Assembly: GCA_964479535.1 (NCBI GenBank) | Contig: CAYZMM010000002.1 | Location: 124,001 to 188,000, forward strand | Direction: 5' to 3' | Length of the DNA stretch: 64,000 bases | DNA from: S015-6 sp964479535 | GTDB lineage: Bacteria; Desulfobacterota; DSWW01 | Part shown: positions 26,246 to 36,700 of the stretch, piece by piece | How the letters are laid out: every line of letters begins with the position of its first letter | Position numbering within the stretch: position 1 is the first letter of the stretch | Translations under genes and position numbers: made by a program | The notes under the pieces: model-generated | What the model was told of the DNA's origin: nothing | The model's database searches: none | Seen by the model: only the letters and a program-made list of their open reading frames with translations

Positions 26246-27865
26246 TCAGTCGAGGTATCCGAGCTGTTTCAGCCGTTCCGCGATCTTCTGTTCGTCCTCT
26301 TCTGTCAGAATCGCGTCTTGTTCCGAAGACGATCCGGAGGAGGGGCGCTCCTGTCGAACATCCGTCTCTCCGGGGGCCTTTTCGGTGATCTTCCGGAAGC
26401 CGGCTTCAAAGGCGCTCACGGGAGGGCGACCCTCCATTTCGATGGGCACGGGCAGACCGAGCAAGTGGAGAGCGGTGGGCGCCACATCGAGGAGCGACAT
26501 TCCGTCGAGCTTCCGCCCCTTTACGAAGCGGGGACCGAGGCCGACAAAGATGCCTTCGGCTCTGTGCACACCAACGGGTGCAGGACGAGGGAGAACGGGA
26601 TTGTCCGAGGCGAGGATCGAGACCAGGCCGCCGTCCCAGAGGGACAGGGTAAGGTCCGGGGCCAGGGTCCCATAGGGGCCGGGGAAGGCCTCTTCCCGTT
26701 TCCACACACGCTCGACCATCGGACTTCCTGTTGTGGGGCTTAGGACCTCTCCCAGCTTGGCGGCGAGTTCCTCCACGAGGGACTTCTGCGCCTCGGCATT
26801 CACGCCCCCGGCGTCCCCGCTTCCGATCGGCAGTACATGGATGCCGTTGCTCGACGGCGTGGCGGCGAAGGCCCTGGTTCTCTCCCAGTCCATCTCAAAG
26901 GTGTGCCGGGAGATTCTCGCCATGCCCAGGCTCCTTTCGTCCGTTGCCTCGGGGCTCTGGTCTTCCTTCCAGTACAGGTAACCGTTGTCGTTGAGCCATT
27001 GGTTGACGAAGAAGATGTCACGGCTCTCCCCGAATCCATGGTCCGAGACGAGCATGAGGTGCGTTTCCGGTTCCATGCGATCCATGAGCCGTCCCAGGGT
27101 GCGGTCGATCTCGCCGAAATACTCCAGGCAGGCTGCGAGGATCGGGTCGTTGCCGGGAGATTCCTGCGCCTCCTCGGCCCAGGCGGACAGGGTGGGCCAG
27201 CAGAGATGCTGAATCTTGTCCGTTCCATCGAACAGAATCGCTACGATCTCGGTGGGTTCCTTGTCCATCAGATGGGACAGGACCTTGAACCAGTATCGCT
27301 CCCGCTGCGTATGGCTTTCCACAAAGGCGAGTTTCTCGTCCGAAGAACAGCCCTCCACGGCCTTTTCCTCGTGCGACATGTCCAGGACGAGTGCCTTCAG
27401 GTCCAAGCCCTCCAGGTTTCGGATCTCGTCGTAGAGTTCCTGGGGGTGGCAGGCGAGCTTGAACTGCCTCCATGTGAGCCAACCCCCGCTGATCATCGAA
27501 CCCCGGAGCCGGGACGGGGGAAAGGTCACCGGGAAGTTCAGCACCGTGGTTCTCTTGCCTTTACGATTCGCCAGGGTCCAGAGCGTCTCGGCCCGTATGT
27601 TCGAGGAGAGGGCGAGCCGGAGGTGGAGCGAGTCGGCGGATTCCTTCTGGAAGAAGTCGAAAACGCCGTGATGGCCGGGGCTGCGGCCCGTGGCCAAGGA
27701 CGTCCAGGCCGGCGGTGTAAGAGGAGGGATGATGGAAAGGAGATCGGACCGAACACCGCGACCGATCGCCTTGGCGAGGTTCGGCATGATTCCTTTCCGC
27801 ATGAGGGGGTCCAACAGGGAAAAGGTGGCACCGTCCCACCCGACGAGTAGCAGTTCTAAAGCCAC
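26246..27865 (-). CDS. Type I phosphodiesterase/nucleotide pyrophosphatase-family enzyme
   Basis: A 539-residue alkaline-phosphatase-superfamily protein. LLVGWDGATF (Asp11, metal) and PPLTPPAWTSLATG (47-60; Thr50 is the likely nucleophile) mark the AP/NPP branch, and LVSDHGFGES carries the second metal set. A later HRAEGIFVGLGP and LLDVAPTALHLLG are the typical third metal-site segment and C-terminal helix. The last ~45 residues form an acidic tail (TEEDEQKIAERLKQLGYLD). Start is GTG 27865 after GGGAGATCGAAAC. It sits between a stand-alone ACP and the alpha/beta hydrolase. It could remove or transfer a phosphate or phosphoalkyl headgroup. Confidence 0.84.
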   Translation of the reverse strand: MALELLLVGWDGATFSLLDPLMRKGIMPNLAKAIGRGVRSDLLSIIPPLTPPAWTSLATGRSPGHHGVFDFFQKESADSLHLRLALSSNIRAETLWTLANRKGKRTTVLNFPVTFPPSRLRGSMISGGWLTWRQFKLACHPQELYDEIRNLEGLDLKALVLDMSHEEKAVEGCSSDEKLAFVESHTQRERYWFKVLSHLMDKEPTEIVAILFDGTDKIQHLCWPTLSAWAEEAQESPGNDPILAACLEYFGEIDRTLGRLMDRMEPETHLMLVSDHGFGESRDIFFVNQWLNDNGYLYWKEDQSPEATDERSLGMARISRHTFEMDWERTRAFAATPSSNGIHVLPIGSGDAGGVNAEAQKSLVEELAAKLGEVLSPTTGSPMVERVWKREEAFPGPYGTLAPDLTLSLWDGGLVSILASDNPVLPRPAPVGVHRAEGIFVGLGPRFVKGRKLDGMSLLDVAPTALHLLGLPVPIEMEGRPPVSAFEAGFRKITEKAPGETDVRQERPSSGSSSEQDAILTEEDEQKIAERLKQLGYLD

Positions 27866-27973
27866 GTTTCGATCTCCCGTGCCCCTTCCCGTGTCTCTCT
27901 GCCCGGCATCATGGTCGGGGCTTCTTCCTTTTCCTTGGTTGCCGCAGACGTGCGGGAGGATTCCGTGTGAGAC

Positions 27974-28255
27974 TCATTGAAGATGTTGGTGAAAAAAGTC
28001 CACGAGTTCGTCTATCCGAATGTCCCTCACCTCCCTCTGGCCGATCTCGGCCAGGAACTCTGCAAAGGGCAGGGGACGCCCATACTGCTCTTCCACGTTG
28101 GTGCAGAGAATGACGATATCGATGGATTCGAAGCCGAGGTGTTCGATCAAATAGGTTTCCCCGGTGATTGGGTCACTGTATTCCCAGTCCTCGGCAAGGG
28201 AATTGAGGAGTCCAACGAGATCATTGAAGAGTTGTTCTTTGGACAACATCGACAT
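27974..28255 (-). CDS. Acyl carrier protein of the PKS operon
   Basis: A 93-residue carrier protein. HLGFESIDIVIL at 39-50 carries the phosphopantetheine Ser44, and TGETYLIEHLGF is the usual preceding loop. Start at ATG 28255 lies inside the end of PKS1 (35-base overlap), so it is translated from the same message. It is distinct in sequence from the ACP next to the FAAL gene. It may serve a discrete condensation, loading or release step of the PKS. Confidence 0.88.
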   Translation of the reverse strand: MSMLSKEQLFNDLVGLLNSLAEDWEYSDPITGETYLIEHLGFESIDIVILCTNVEEQYGRPLPFAEFLAEIGQREVRDIRIDELVDFFHQHLQ

Positions 28256-31200
28256 CCTGAATCTCCTGCGCCGCGATCCATGTCCAGGCGACAATCCACT
28301 TCCCTTTTCGGAACGTGTACGCCGTCACCGGCTGCAAGGGGTTGACGGAGGAACCCGGATCCTTCCGCCGCGAGGGGGCAACCAGAAGCGTTCCCTCCTG
28401 CGAGCCCCAACCGACGATCTCGAGGGATCGAGGGTCGGTCGCGGAGCCGTCCCCGAGCGCCTTGGCCAGGCTCTGCCTGGCGCACGCGAACCGGACCTTC
28501 CACTCCGTTTGTTGCGATGGGTCTTGCTCTTCGATGAGACGCGTCTCGTCCTCCGAAAGATGGGGGATGGTGCCGGCGTCTTCGTTGGCAGGCACCCGTG
28601 CAAGGTCTACGCCGATTTTGCAGCCCGGCCCGTCTGCCGCTGCGGCCCCCGCAAGGCCCCTCTCGCTGGTGTGCGCCACAGACAGGGCCGGACGCAGGCC
28701 CTGCAGCCGTGGGTGTTGTTGCCAGGGACCTTCGATCCGAGGCTGTCCGGAAGCGTCTTGGGACAACACGACATCCCCGGGGCCCAGACGGACACCCGAC
28801 TGCCTCTCTACCAGCTTGCGGAAGGCGTCCTTTGCGGCGGTTCGGCCCAAGAGCCATTCCTCTTGCCCGATCTCGTTTCCGTTCATGCCGGCGAATTCCT
28901 CTCGTTCCTCCGGCCTCAGGACCATGTGGGACCAGACCATCGTCCAGATTCCTTCGGCCTTGCCCAGCGGATTCTCCAACGAGCAGGCGGTAACAGAGTG
29001 GGAAGGAGGCGAAGCCGCCCCGGGCGGTTCCCATTCTTCACTCAGGCCTTCACGGATCGGGTCCTTCCAGAAGCGGTAGAAGGGCTCAGGAAGATCGAAC
29101 CGCTTGTCTTCCCAGCCCTTGATGGACATCCAGAGGCCTCCTTCCGGTGTGAGCAGATCGATGTTGGATCGCACCTGAAGGTGGCCGAAGAGTTCGATTC
29201 TCGCCTGGCAGGCGATCCGGGTTCCGGTCTCCTGGAGGGGGCCGTAGAGGCTGAGTTCGTCGCATCGATAGGGGAACACGATGAAGCCTGTGTCCATGTG
29301 TTCCATGGTCCAGAAGCCTACCAGCTGCCCCGCCGCGTCCAGGACGAGGGGATCCATCGTGAAGGCGGGTGACGGCCGTTCCCGGAAGAGTCGGCCGAAG
29401 GGCAGGACTTCGAACGTGGCCGTGGCGCCGTCCTTTGCCCATCTGTCCACCGACTTGACCGCCCGGAAAGAGGGGCCGTGGAACATCCCCTCCGGATACA
29501 GGCGGGCCGGATCCCATCTCGAAGGCCTCTCCCCTGTGAGACGCAAGATGTCCCGCGCGGTTGGGGACGGGTAGTGATCGTGGAGGCGAACCACAGCCGT
29601 CATGATGGGGATGTCCGGACCCTCTCCGGCCGAACGGGAGCCCGCGGCCTCCCGGATCTTCACCTCGATCTGCTCCTCCCCTGCGGCAGGTTCACGTCTC
29701 TTGGCTTCAACGTCGACGGTGAACCCCTTTTCGTTCACCGGGATCCATCGGTGGGCACGGATATCGCGCATTCCGACTACGATCTTGCCCGGGGACAGCA
29801 AAGAGGCGATCTCGGCCATCATCTCCATGCTCAGGGTTAGAGGCACCACGGCCAGTCCCGTGCGCTGGGGGTCCAGGACGGAAACAGGGCCTGACAGGAC
29901 GTGGTCGTTGAGAAAGGCGTCCCCGGCGAAAGAAAAGGTGCGACGGCATCGAAGGCTGTCCGGATCCTGTGAAAGGATCTCCCCGATCAGAGGCAGGGAG
30001 TCGCTTGAAGGGTCGGAAGGGAGCTGCTGCCCTTGCGCGGGGGCCTCGTCCGCCCATACCGGCGAGATCCGGTTCAGGTGCTCGATCAGAGCGCCCAGGG
30101 TCTTGTGCTGGTTGGCCTGCTCCAGATCCAGATCCTCGTCTCCGCAGTATTGATCCCGATAGATGCCGAGGATCTCGACCCGCTTGATCGAGTCGATGCC
30201 GAGTTCCCCTTCCATGTCCAGATCCGGGTCCAGCATATCGACGGGATATCCTGTCTTCCTGCTGACCAAAGCGAGGATCCGCTCTGCAACCTGGTCCGGA
30301 CTTCCCGACTTCTCCCCTGCATGCGCTCCCTTGTGTCCATCGGGCCTGGGGCCTGGAGGGGCTGAAGACACGTCGGGCAGACTCGTGGGACCGGGTCGGT
30401 TCGAGGGTAGGTGCTCCACCGGAGGCTCGCAGGGGGGCGTGCCTGTCCCCGTCTCGCCGGCAAGGCCGGCCGCCGGGTCCGCAGGTCGGGCGGGGAGGCC
30501 CTTCAGGTACGTCTCCATGACATCCTTCTGTAAATGGAGGAAGGTCTCCATGTTCCGGAAATAGCCCTCGAGCGTGCTGTCCTCAACCCGAAGACCCTCG
30601 CCCAGGTTCTCGACGTCTTCCGGCATGCCCGGCATCTCCCAGGAACCCTCAGCCCGGGGGATAGGGGGCAGGGAAGGATGCGAGCACGTTGACCCCACAG
30701 GCGCCTTCTCCTCGGTTCCGACGCCCTCGAATGGCCGGGCCGTCGAATCCACACGCAGCGCCTCGGTGGGTTGGATGTCCATCTGAGGCAGGCCCAGCGA
30801 AAGGCTCAACCCCTGATCCTTGCGGAGGCCGAGGTTCTCGCAGTCTGTTCCCGCGTCGAAGGTGAGCTCCCGGGCACCTCTGGCATCGTACAGAGGGAGA
30901 AGATTCAGGGGAATCCTCTGAGCCGCCAGCATGGCGAGCAGATGGTGGATCTGGTCGATTCCGGGCCGCCGCGGCAGGTTGGACGGAACGGCCAGATAGG
31001 GGCGGCCTCTCAGGATATCTTCCACAAAGGCCGTGAGATTTCCGCGGGGGCCGACCTCCACGAAGGTTCTGTAGCCTTCCTCGTAAAGCTTTTCCACCGT
31101 TTCCCTGAAGGCCACCGGCTCGGTCCAGTGATCTGCAAGGAGATTCCGGACCGCTTCGAGATCTTCCGGGTAGGGTCCCTTCAAGGTACAAGACCATGCG

Positions 31201-33668
31201 GGCACGCGAGGTTTCGAGATCGGATACTTCTGAAAGACCTCCCGCAATCGTTCGGATACGGGATCGAACAAGGGCGTGTGGTAGCCACGCCGGAAGGACA
31301 GGGGCTCGCACAGGACGCGGTGCTCTTTCAGGACTTCCACCATCTTTTCCGCGGGACCTTCGGTGCCCACGAGAACGACCTGGTGCGGGCAGTTGTCCAT
31401 GGCGATGTACAGCGGACCGATGCCGTTCTCTGCAAGGATCTTCTCCACGAGAGACCGGTCCGTGCCTGCGGCGATCATCACCGCTTCCGGAAGCTTTCCG
31501 CTCTTCTCCATGGACTCGATGACCCGGTTCGTCTCGATCACCAGATCTTCCGAGATTCCCTCCAGAATCCCGGAGGCGAGCATGGTCGAGTACTCGCCCG
31601 AACTGTGTCCGAGCATCACGGCGGGCTCGATGCCGAGCCTGGTCAGGAGCTCGTAGAGGGCCTGGTTCGCCGTGAGGACCGCTTCCACGGCCACGTCGAT
31701 CTGCCACAGCAGCTTCTCCCCGGACTCCCTGTCCTGGTCGCGAAAGGTCTTTCTGGGGAAGACGGCATCGCTGGGAACGTAAGACCTTCCCTGTCGCAGG
31801 AAGGAGGCGTCCGCCCGGTCGAAGCACCTGCGCACAGAGGGGAAGTGCATGCACAGATCGGCCAGCATGTTCGGGTATTGTGCGCCCTCGCCGGGGAAGA
31901 GAAAGACCAGACGCCCCTTCTCGTCAAGAGGTGCATCGAAGAAATAGATGCCCTTTCGGTCCTTGATCTGATTTCGTTTCGGGTCTGACAGGCGTTCCCG
32001 AGCCCGGGACAGCTTCTCCTGGAGGTCCTCCTGCGAGTGGGCGACCAGCGAGAGGCAGGAGCGCTCAAAAGAGGCCTGTCGGGAGAGGGTGAAGGCCACG
32101 TGCCGCAGGTCGATCTCCGGGGCTTCCCGTAGGTATGCCGAGAGCTTCTCGCACTCCTCGACCAGTTCCCGGCGCCCAGGAGCTTCGATCAGAATCAGTT
32201 CGGAATCCCATTGGAGAAGGTGTGGCCTGTTCGCCTCTTCCTGCTCCGGGTATTCTTCCAGGATCACGTGGGCGTTGATGCCCCCGAAGCCGAAGGCGCT
32301 TACGCCGGCCCTTCGCGGAAAAGCCTCGGATCCGTGAATCCACGGGCGGGCCGTGGTGTTCACGTAGAAGAACCCCTTCTCCTGGTCGAGGGAAGGGTTC
32401 GGTGATTCACAGTTGAGCGTAGGGGGCAGCACCCTGTGGTGCAGGGCCAGCGCAGCCTTGATGAGTCCCGCCGCACCCGCGGCCGGCAGCAGGTGGCCCA
32501 CCATCGACTTGACCGATCCGAGAGCGCAGGGGGCGAAGACGCCCGGTCTCTGGCCGAAGGTTTCTTGAATCGCCTGGATCTCGGTCTCGTCTCCCACTCG
32601 AGTGCCGGTTCCGTGAGCCTCCATCAACTCCACGGTTGCCGGGTCCAGACCTGCCTCTTCGTAGGCACGACGAAGGGCCAGAAGGGCCCCTTCCTTGCGG
32701 GGAGCGAGAAGGCCCGCCCCCTTCCCGTCGCTCGAAACGCCCAGGCCCTTGATCAGGGCGTAGATGGGGTCGCGATCCCGCTCCGCATCCTCCCTGCGCT
32801 TGAGCACCACGAGTCCGATCCCTTCTCCGAGGATCGTGCCGTCTGCCGATGCGTCGAAGGCGCGGAGTTGTCCGGAGGTGCTCAATGCCTTCAGGGGCGA
32901 GAAGAGAAGATAGGAGAGGAGTGTGTTGCCTCCCTGGACTCCGCCCACGAGGGCCAGGTCGCACCGGCCCCGCGCGAGCTCTCTCAAGGAAAGATCGACC
33001 GCTACCAGCGAAGAGGCGCAGGCTGCATCCACCGTGAAGTTCGGGCCCTGGATGTCGAGACGGTTCGCGATCCTTCCGGTCATTACATTCGGGATCAGGG
33101 AAGGGATGACCTCGGTATGAAAAGGAGGAAGGCTCGCCTTCAGTTCCTTCTTCACATCCTCGAGCATTTCGTCCGTATAGGCCGGATGGAGCTTCTTCAG
33201 GATCTTCAAGGTCTGCTCCACCACCCATCCGTGCTGAATCAGGGACATGTTCCCTGCATTGATGTAGTTGCCCTTGCCGAGGATGAGGGCGGTGCGGCTC
33301 CGGGTACGCTCGTCCTGCAGGCAGCCTGCGTCGGTCATCGCATCATAGGCGACCCGCAAGGCAAGAAAGTGGTCCGGTTCCCCGCCTTCCACGCTTCGCG
33401 GCATCACGCCGTACTCGAGGGGCTGGAATCTCCGTTCCTCTTCGGTCAGGAAACCACCGACCTTGCAGACGACGCGGTCCGTTCCGGTCGCCTCGGGGTC
33501 GTAATACAGAGAGGTGTCCCAGTGTTCGGTCCGGGCCTCCGAAAGGGCGCAAACTCCCCTCAGGATGTTCCGCCAGTAGGCGTTCAGGTCAGGAGCCCCT
33601 GGAAAGATGCAGGCCATCCCGATGATGGCAATTTCTCCGGACCGCTCCTTCTCTGATTTCATGCTCAT
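28221..33668 (-). CDS. Iterative type I PKS, KS-AT-ACP-DH with C-terminal PPTase-like domain (PKS1)
   Basis: A 1815-residue PUFA/secondary-lipid-synthase-like enzyme. KS 10-470: active Cys217 (VDAACASS), His352 (EAHGTGT), His392 (KSMVGH). AT 590-905: GHSSGE with Ser689. One ACP ~1125-1200: LGIDSIKRVEIL with Ser1160, the carrier signature of Pfa-type synthases. DH ~1245-1540: NDHVLSGPVSVLDP (His1256) and LDAAGQ (Asp1444). The C-terminal ~190 residues resemble a phosphopantetheinyl transferase (SVAHTSERG, IGVDLA, FACARQSLAKALG). Two Mg2+ ligands look altered: Ala for Glu after GVDL and Gln for Glu in the KE motif. No KR or ER here. Downstream of PKS2 by 78 bases. Confidence 0.92.
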   Translation of the reverse strand: MSMKSEKERSGEIAIIGMACIFPGAPDLNAYWRNILRGVCALSEARTEHWDTSLYYDPEATGTDRVVCKVGGFLTEEERRFQPLEYGVMPRSVEGGEPDHFLALRVAYDAMTDAGCLQDERTRSRTALILGKGNYINAGNMSLIQHGWVVEQTLKILKKLHPAYTDEMLEDVKKELKASLPPFHTEVIPSLIPNVMTGRIANRLDIQGPNFTVDAACASSLVAVDLSLRELARGRCDLALVGGVQGGNTLLSYLLFSPLKALSTSGQLRAFDASADGTILGEGIGLVVLKRREDAERDRDPIYALIKGLGVSSDGKGAGLLAPRKEGALLALRRAYEEAGLDPATVELMEAHGTGTRVGDETEIQAIQETFGQRPGVFAPCALGSVKSMVGHLLPAAGAAGLIKAALALHHRVLPPTLNCESPNPSLDQEKGFFYVNTTARPWIHGSEAFPRRAGVSAFGFGGINAHVILEEYPEQEEANRPHLLQWDSELILIEAPGRRELVEECEKLSAYLREAPEIDLRHVAFTLSRQASFERSCLSLVAHSQEDLQEKLSRARERLSDPKRNQIKDRKGIYFFDAPLDEKGRLVFLFPGEGAQYPNMLADLCMHFPSVRRCFDRADASFLRQGRSYVPSDAVFPRKTFRDQDRESGEKLLWQIDVAVEAVLTANQALYELLTRLGIEPAVMLGHSSGEYSTMLASGILEGISEDLVIETNRVIESMEKSGKLPEAVMIAAGTDRSLVEKILAENGIGPLYIAMDNCPHQVVLVGTEGPAEKMVEVLKEHRVLCEPLSFRRGYHTPLFDPVSERLREVFQKYPISKPRVPAWSCTLKGPYPEDLEAVRNLLADHWTEPVAFRETVEKLYEEGYRTFVEVGPRGNLTAFVEDILRGRPYLAVPSNLPRRPGIDQIHHLLAMLAAQRIPLNLLPLYDARGARELTFDAGTDCENLGLRKDQGLSLSLGLPQMDIQPTEALRVDSTARPFEGVGTEEKAPVGSTCSHPSLPPIPRAEGSWEMPGMPEDVENLGEGLRVEDSTLEGYFRNMETFLHLQKDVMETYLKGLPARPADPAAGLAGETGTGTPPCEPPVEHLPSNRPGPTSLPDVSSAPPGPRPDGHKGAHAGEKSGSPDQVAERILALVSRKTGYPVDMLDPDLDMEGELGIDSIKRVEILGIYRDQYCGDEDLDLEQANQHKTLGALIEHLNRISPVWADEAPAQGQQLPSDPSSDSLPLIGEILSQDPDSLRCRRTFSFAGDAFLNDHVLSGPVSVLDPQRTGLAVVPLTLSMEMMAEIASLLSPGKIVVGMRDIRAHRWIPVNEKGFTVDVEAKRREPAAGEEQIEVKIREAAGSRSAGEGPDIPIMTAVVRLHDHYPSPTARDILRLTGERPSRWDPARLYPEGMFHGPSFRAVKSVDRWAKDGATATFEVLPFGRLFRERPSPAFTMDPLVLDAAGQLVGFWTMEHMDTGFIVFPYRCDELSLYGPLQETGTRIACQARIELFGHLQVRSNIDLLTPEGGLWMSIKGWEDKRFDLPEPFYRFWKDPIREGLSEEWEPPGAASPPSHSVTACSLENPLGKAEGIWTMVWSHMVLRPEEREEFAGMNGNEIGQEEWLLGRTAAKDAFRKLVERQSGVRLGPGDVVLSQDASGQPRIEGPWQQHPRLQGLRPALSVAHTSERGLAGAAAADGPGCKIGVDLARVPANEDAGTIPHLSEDETRLIEEQDPSQQTEWKVRFACARQSLAKALGDGSATDPRSLEIVGWGSQEGTLLVAPSRRKDPGSSVNPLQPVTAYTFRKGKWIVAWTWIAAQEIQDVDVVQRTTLQ

Positions 33669-33746
33669 TCCCGTGAAAAAGGCTGTACAACCGCCTCCGG
33701 CGGTGGTGTCGTTCGAATGCCTCTGTTGCGAAAAGGGGGTCGGTCT

Positions 33747-36700
33747 TCAGCGTTCCGCGTCGCTCCAGCCTTCGATGTCGCTGATGATCACTTCTCCTTC
33801 TCCCTTCGAGCCGAAAGCGAGCTCTTCGGTCAGCCTCTTCGTTCCGAACTCCGGGTGAATGAGAGTGAGCCCTCTTTTCGCAAATTGCCGTTTCAGTTCC
33901 GGGGTGACCATGCCGGTTTCCCATGGACCCCAGTTGATCGAGACCACACGGGCCGGCCAGTTGCTGTCCAGATAGAGGGCCAGCTTGTTCAGGACCTCGT
34001 TGGCAGCGGCATAGTCGCACTGGCCTGCGTTCCCGAAGCATCCGGCAACCGAAGAAAAGAAGACGAGAAAGCGCAGCGTCTCGGGCCTGAGCTTGCGAGC
34101 GAGGGTAAAGGCGCTGTTCACTTTGGTGTCGAAAACGTTGTCGAACGAGTCGGGAGACTTGTCCAGGATCATCCTGTCATCGATGATCCCTGCCCCGTGG
34201 ATTACGCCGTCGATCCTGCCGAAGCGTGAATAGCAGGTATCCAGGAAGAGGTCGAAGGCATGGTCGTCCCGCACGTCTACGTCAAAGTACTCCGCGCGTG
34301 CACCGGTGCGGGCCAGGGCCTCCAGGTTTCTGCGGACCTCCCTCTCTTTCATGAGGCGGTGAAAGAGGGCCTCCACTTCCTTGAGCCGAGGTTCTCGCCC
34401 CTCCTTCTCTTGCCGGGCGATCAGGGCCGCCTTGATTTCCGCCGGGGAGGCGAGATCCCTCGTGTCCGGGTCCTCGTCTGGCCGTGGCGGCGGGGTGCGG
34501 CCGAGGAGGAGCAGGCGAGGCCGGTAACGTTCGGCAAGATCGTAGGCAACCTCGAAGCTGATTCCCCGCGCTCCCCCGGTGACCAGGATGACCGAATGGG
34601 TGTCCATGGCGGACACGGGCGCGCCCTTCAGATCCAGGGGTGCTCGCTCCGGCTCCAGAGCGACCCGGCGGTATCCGTCGAAACCGACCTCCACCGGACC
34701 GCCCCTCGATCCGATTTCAAACAGAACCTGCTCGGCGATCTGCTGAGCGGGCAGCTGGAGAGAGAAATCGACGACCCGGGTGTGTATGTCCGGCCATTCC
34801 TGGGACAGGGTCTTCAGCAGACCTTCGATTCCCGCCTGTCCGGGGAAAAAGGACAATCTCGAGCCGTTCTTGTTGGCGAAGTGCCCACCCATGGCCGTGA
34901 CGGCCAGGACGCATCCCGGCCGGCCTCCATCGGGTCTCAGGAGGTCCCTGCCCGAGGATTGGAGGAGATAGAAAAGGGCCTTCACCTCCTGCTGCGTGCG
35001 CTTCTTCCAAAGCCCTTTTCCGTTTCCTTCCGGGCCGTCTTCAGGAGAAAGCGGAAGGAGGTGAACGATGCCGCCTATGGGGCCGTCCGTGCTCCGAACC
35101 TCATCCACGAACCTTCGAACCTCCTCATGGCTCGCCAGGTCGACCTCGTAGAGATCCTTGTCGATGCTCCGGGTCTTGTCGGCGGATCGAATGCGGATCA
35201 GGTTCTGTCCGTAGGAAGCGAGCCGGGCGGTAAGGGCCGACGCCACCCCTCTCGAGTCTTCGGTGATCAGCAGGGTGCCCGGGACCGGGAGGACTAGAGG
35301 ATCCCCGTTGACCGGAACAGGCACGGTTCGGAATCGGTAGCGCTTCGCCCTGTTCCCGTTTGTCGCACCACCCAGCTCCCTTGGAGCCGCCGGTTCCTGT
35401 TTCCCGGGTCTTGCCCCGGTTTCGTAGAGCGTGGCCGGCGGCTCTTCCGTTCCTGCCGGTTCGGACGGAAGGGAAAGCTGCTCGAGGATCCCCTGTACCG
35501 TCTTCTCGTGGGACAGAACGTCCATGGCATCTTCCACATCGTTCCGGCCTACAGATGCGAGCCAATGCCTGAGCTCTCCGAGGATCTCCACACGTTTGAT
35601 CGAGTCGATGCCGAGCTCGGCCTCGAGGTCCACGTCCGGGCCGATCACTTCCTGGGGATACCCGGTTCGTTCGCTGATCAGTCGGAGAAGCATGGCCCGA
35701 GCCTCGGCTTCCAGGCTTGCGGGTGTTTCGGTCTCTTCCGGGAGGCTCGAGGCCGGGCGCTCCCGCTCGGCATCCTCCAATCTTCGGGGAGCCTCGGTTG
35801 GCACCGTTTCGTCGGGAGGATCCGGCAGCGAAGTCTCGGCGGCTCGTTCACCTTCCTGGAGGGACGGCTTTTCCTCGGGTGCGGTCTCGACCCTGAATTC
35901 GTCGGGTACGGTTTCCTGATTGAGATAGGCCATCATCACGGCGCGTTGGGTCTCGAGGAACTTGGACATCAGGCCCTGAAAACGCTCGACCACGCGGGCG
36001 GCTCCGTCCGGAGTGCGAGGACCGGCGCCTTCGGCTGTCGGGCCCGTGCTCGTCTGAGGTGAGGGCAGGGAGGGCTCCTGGGTCGGCCGGGCAGCCTCCA
36101 CGTGTGCGGCAGGGGGGGGCTGTGCCGCTCTTCCTGCCCGGTCCGGTTCCACCTTCTGCTCGGTTGCCATCCTCTGGAGCGAAGGGGGCGGGCGGTTGCG
36201 CGAGCCGTCGATTCTCCAGGATGCTAGGGCGGTCTTCCCGGGAGGGGTGTCTCCTTCCCTGGAATCCAGGTCGACCCTTCGTGCTTGCCGTCCCTGATAG
36301 AGCCTGTCGATCTCCAGCGGGTATCCGTTTACGAACAGGGTCGCGAGGGAGGAAAGGATCTGCGGAAACGCGGGCTTGCCGTTCCGGTCCGTGCTCAGGG
36401 CCACGAAGGGCCGTCCCTGGAGGATCTTCTTTACCAGACCTGTGAGGATCGTGGAGGGCCCCACCTCGATGAAGACCCTGCCTCCTGCATCGTGGATCGA
36501 CCTCACTTCTTCCACCCATCGAACCGGCTTTCGCAGATGTTCTCCCAGGCATTCCGGAAGGCGATCCGGATCTTCCGGATGGGGTCCCGCCGTTGTGTTG
36601 GAGAAGACCGGCTTCTTGAAAGGCCTCAATGTGGCCTTCCTGAGAAGCTCGGTGAGTCGGTCTCCGGCGGATGCGATGAGGGGCGAATGGAATGCGCAGC

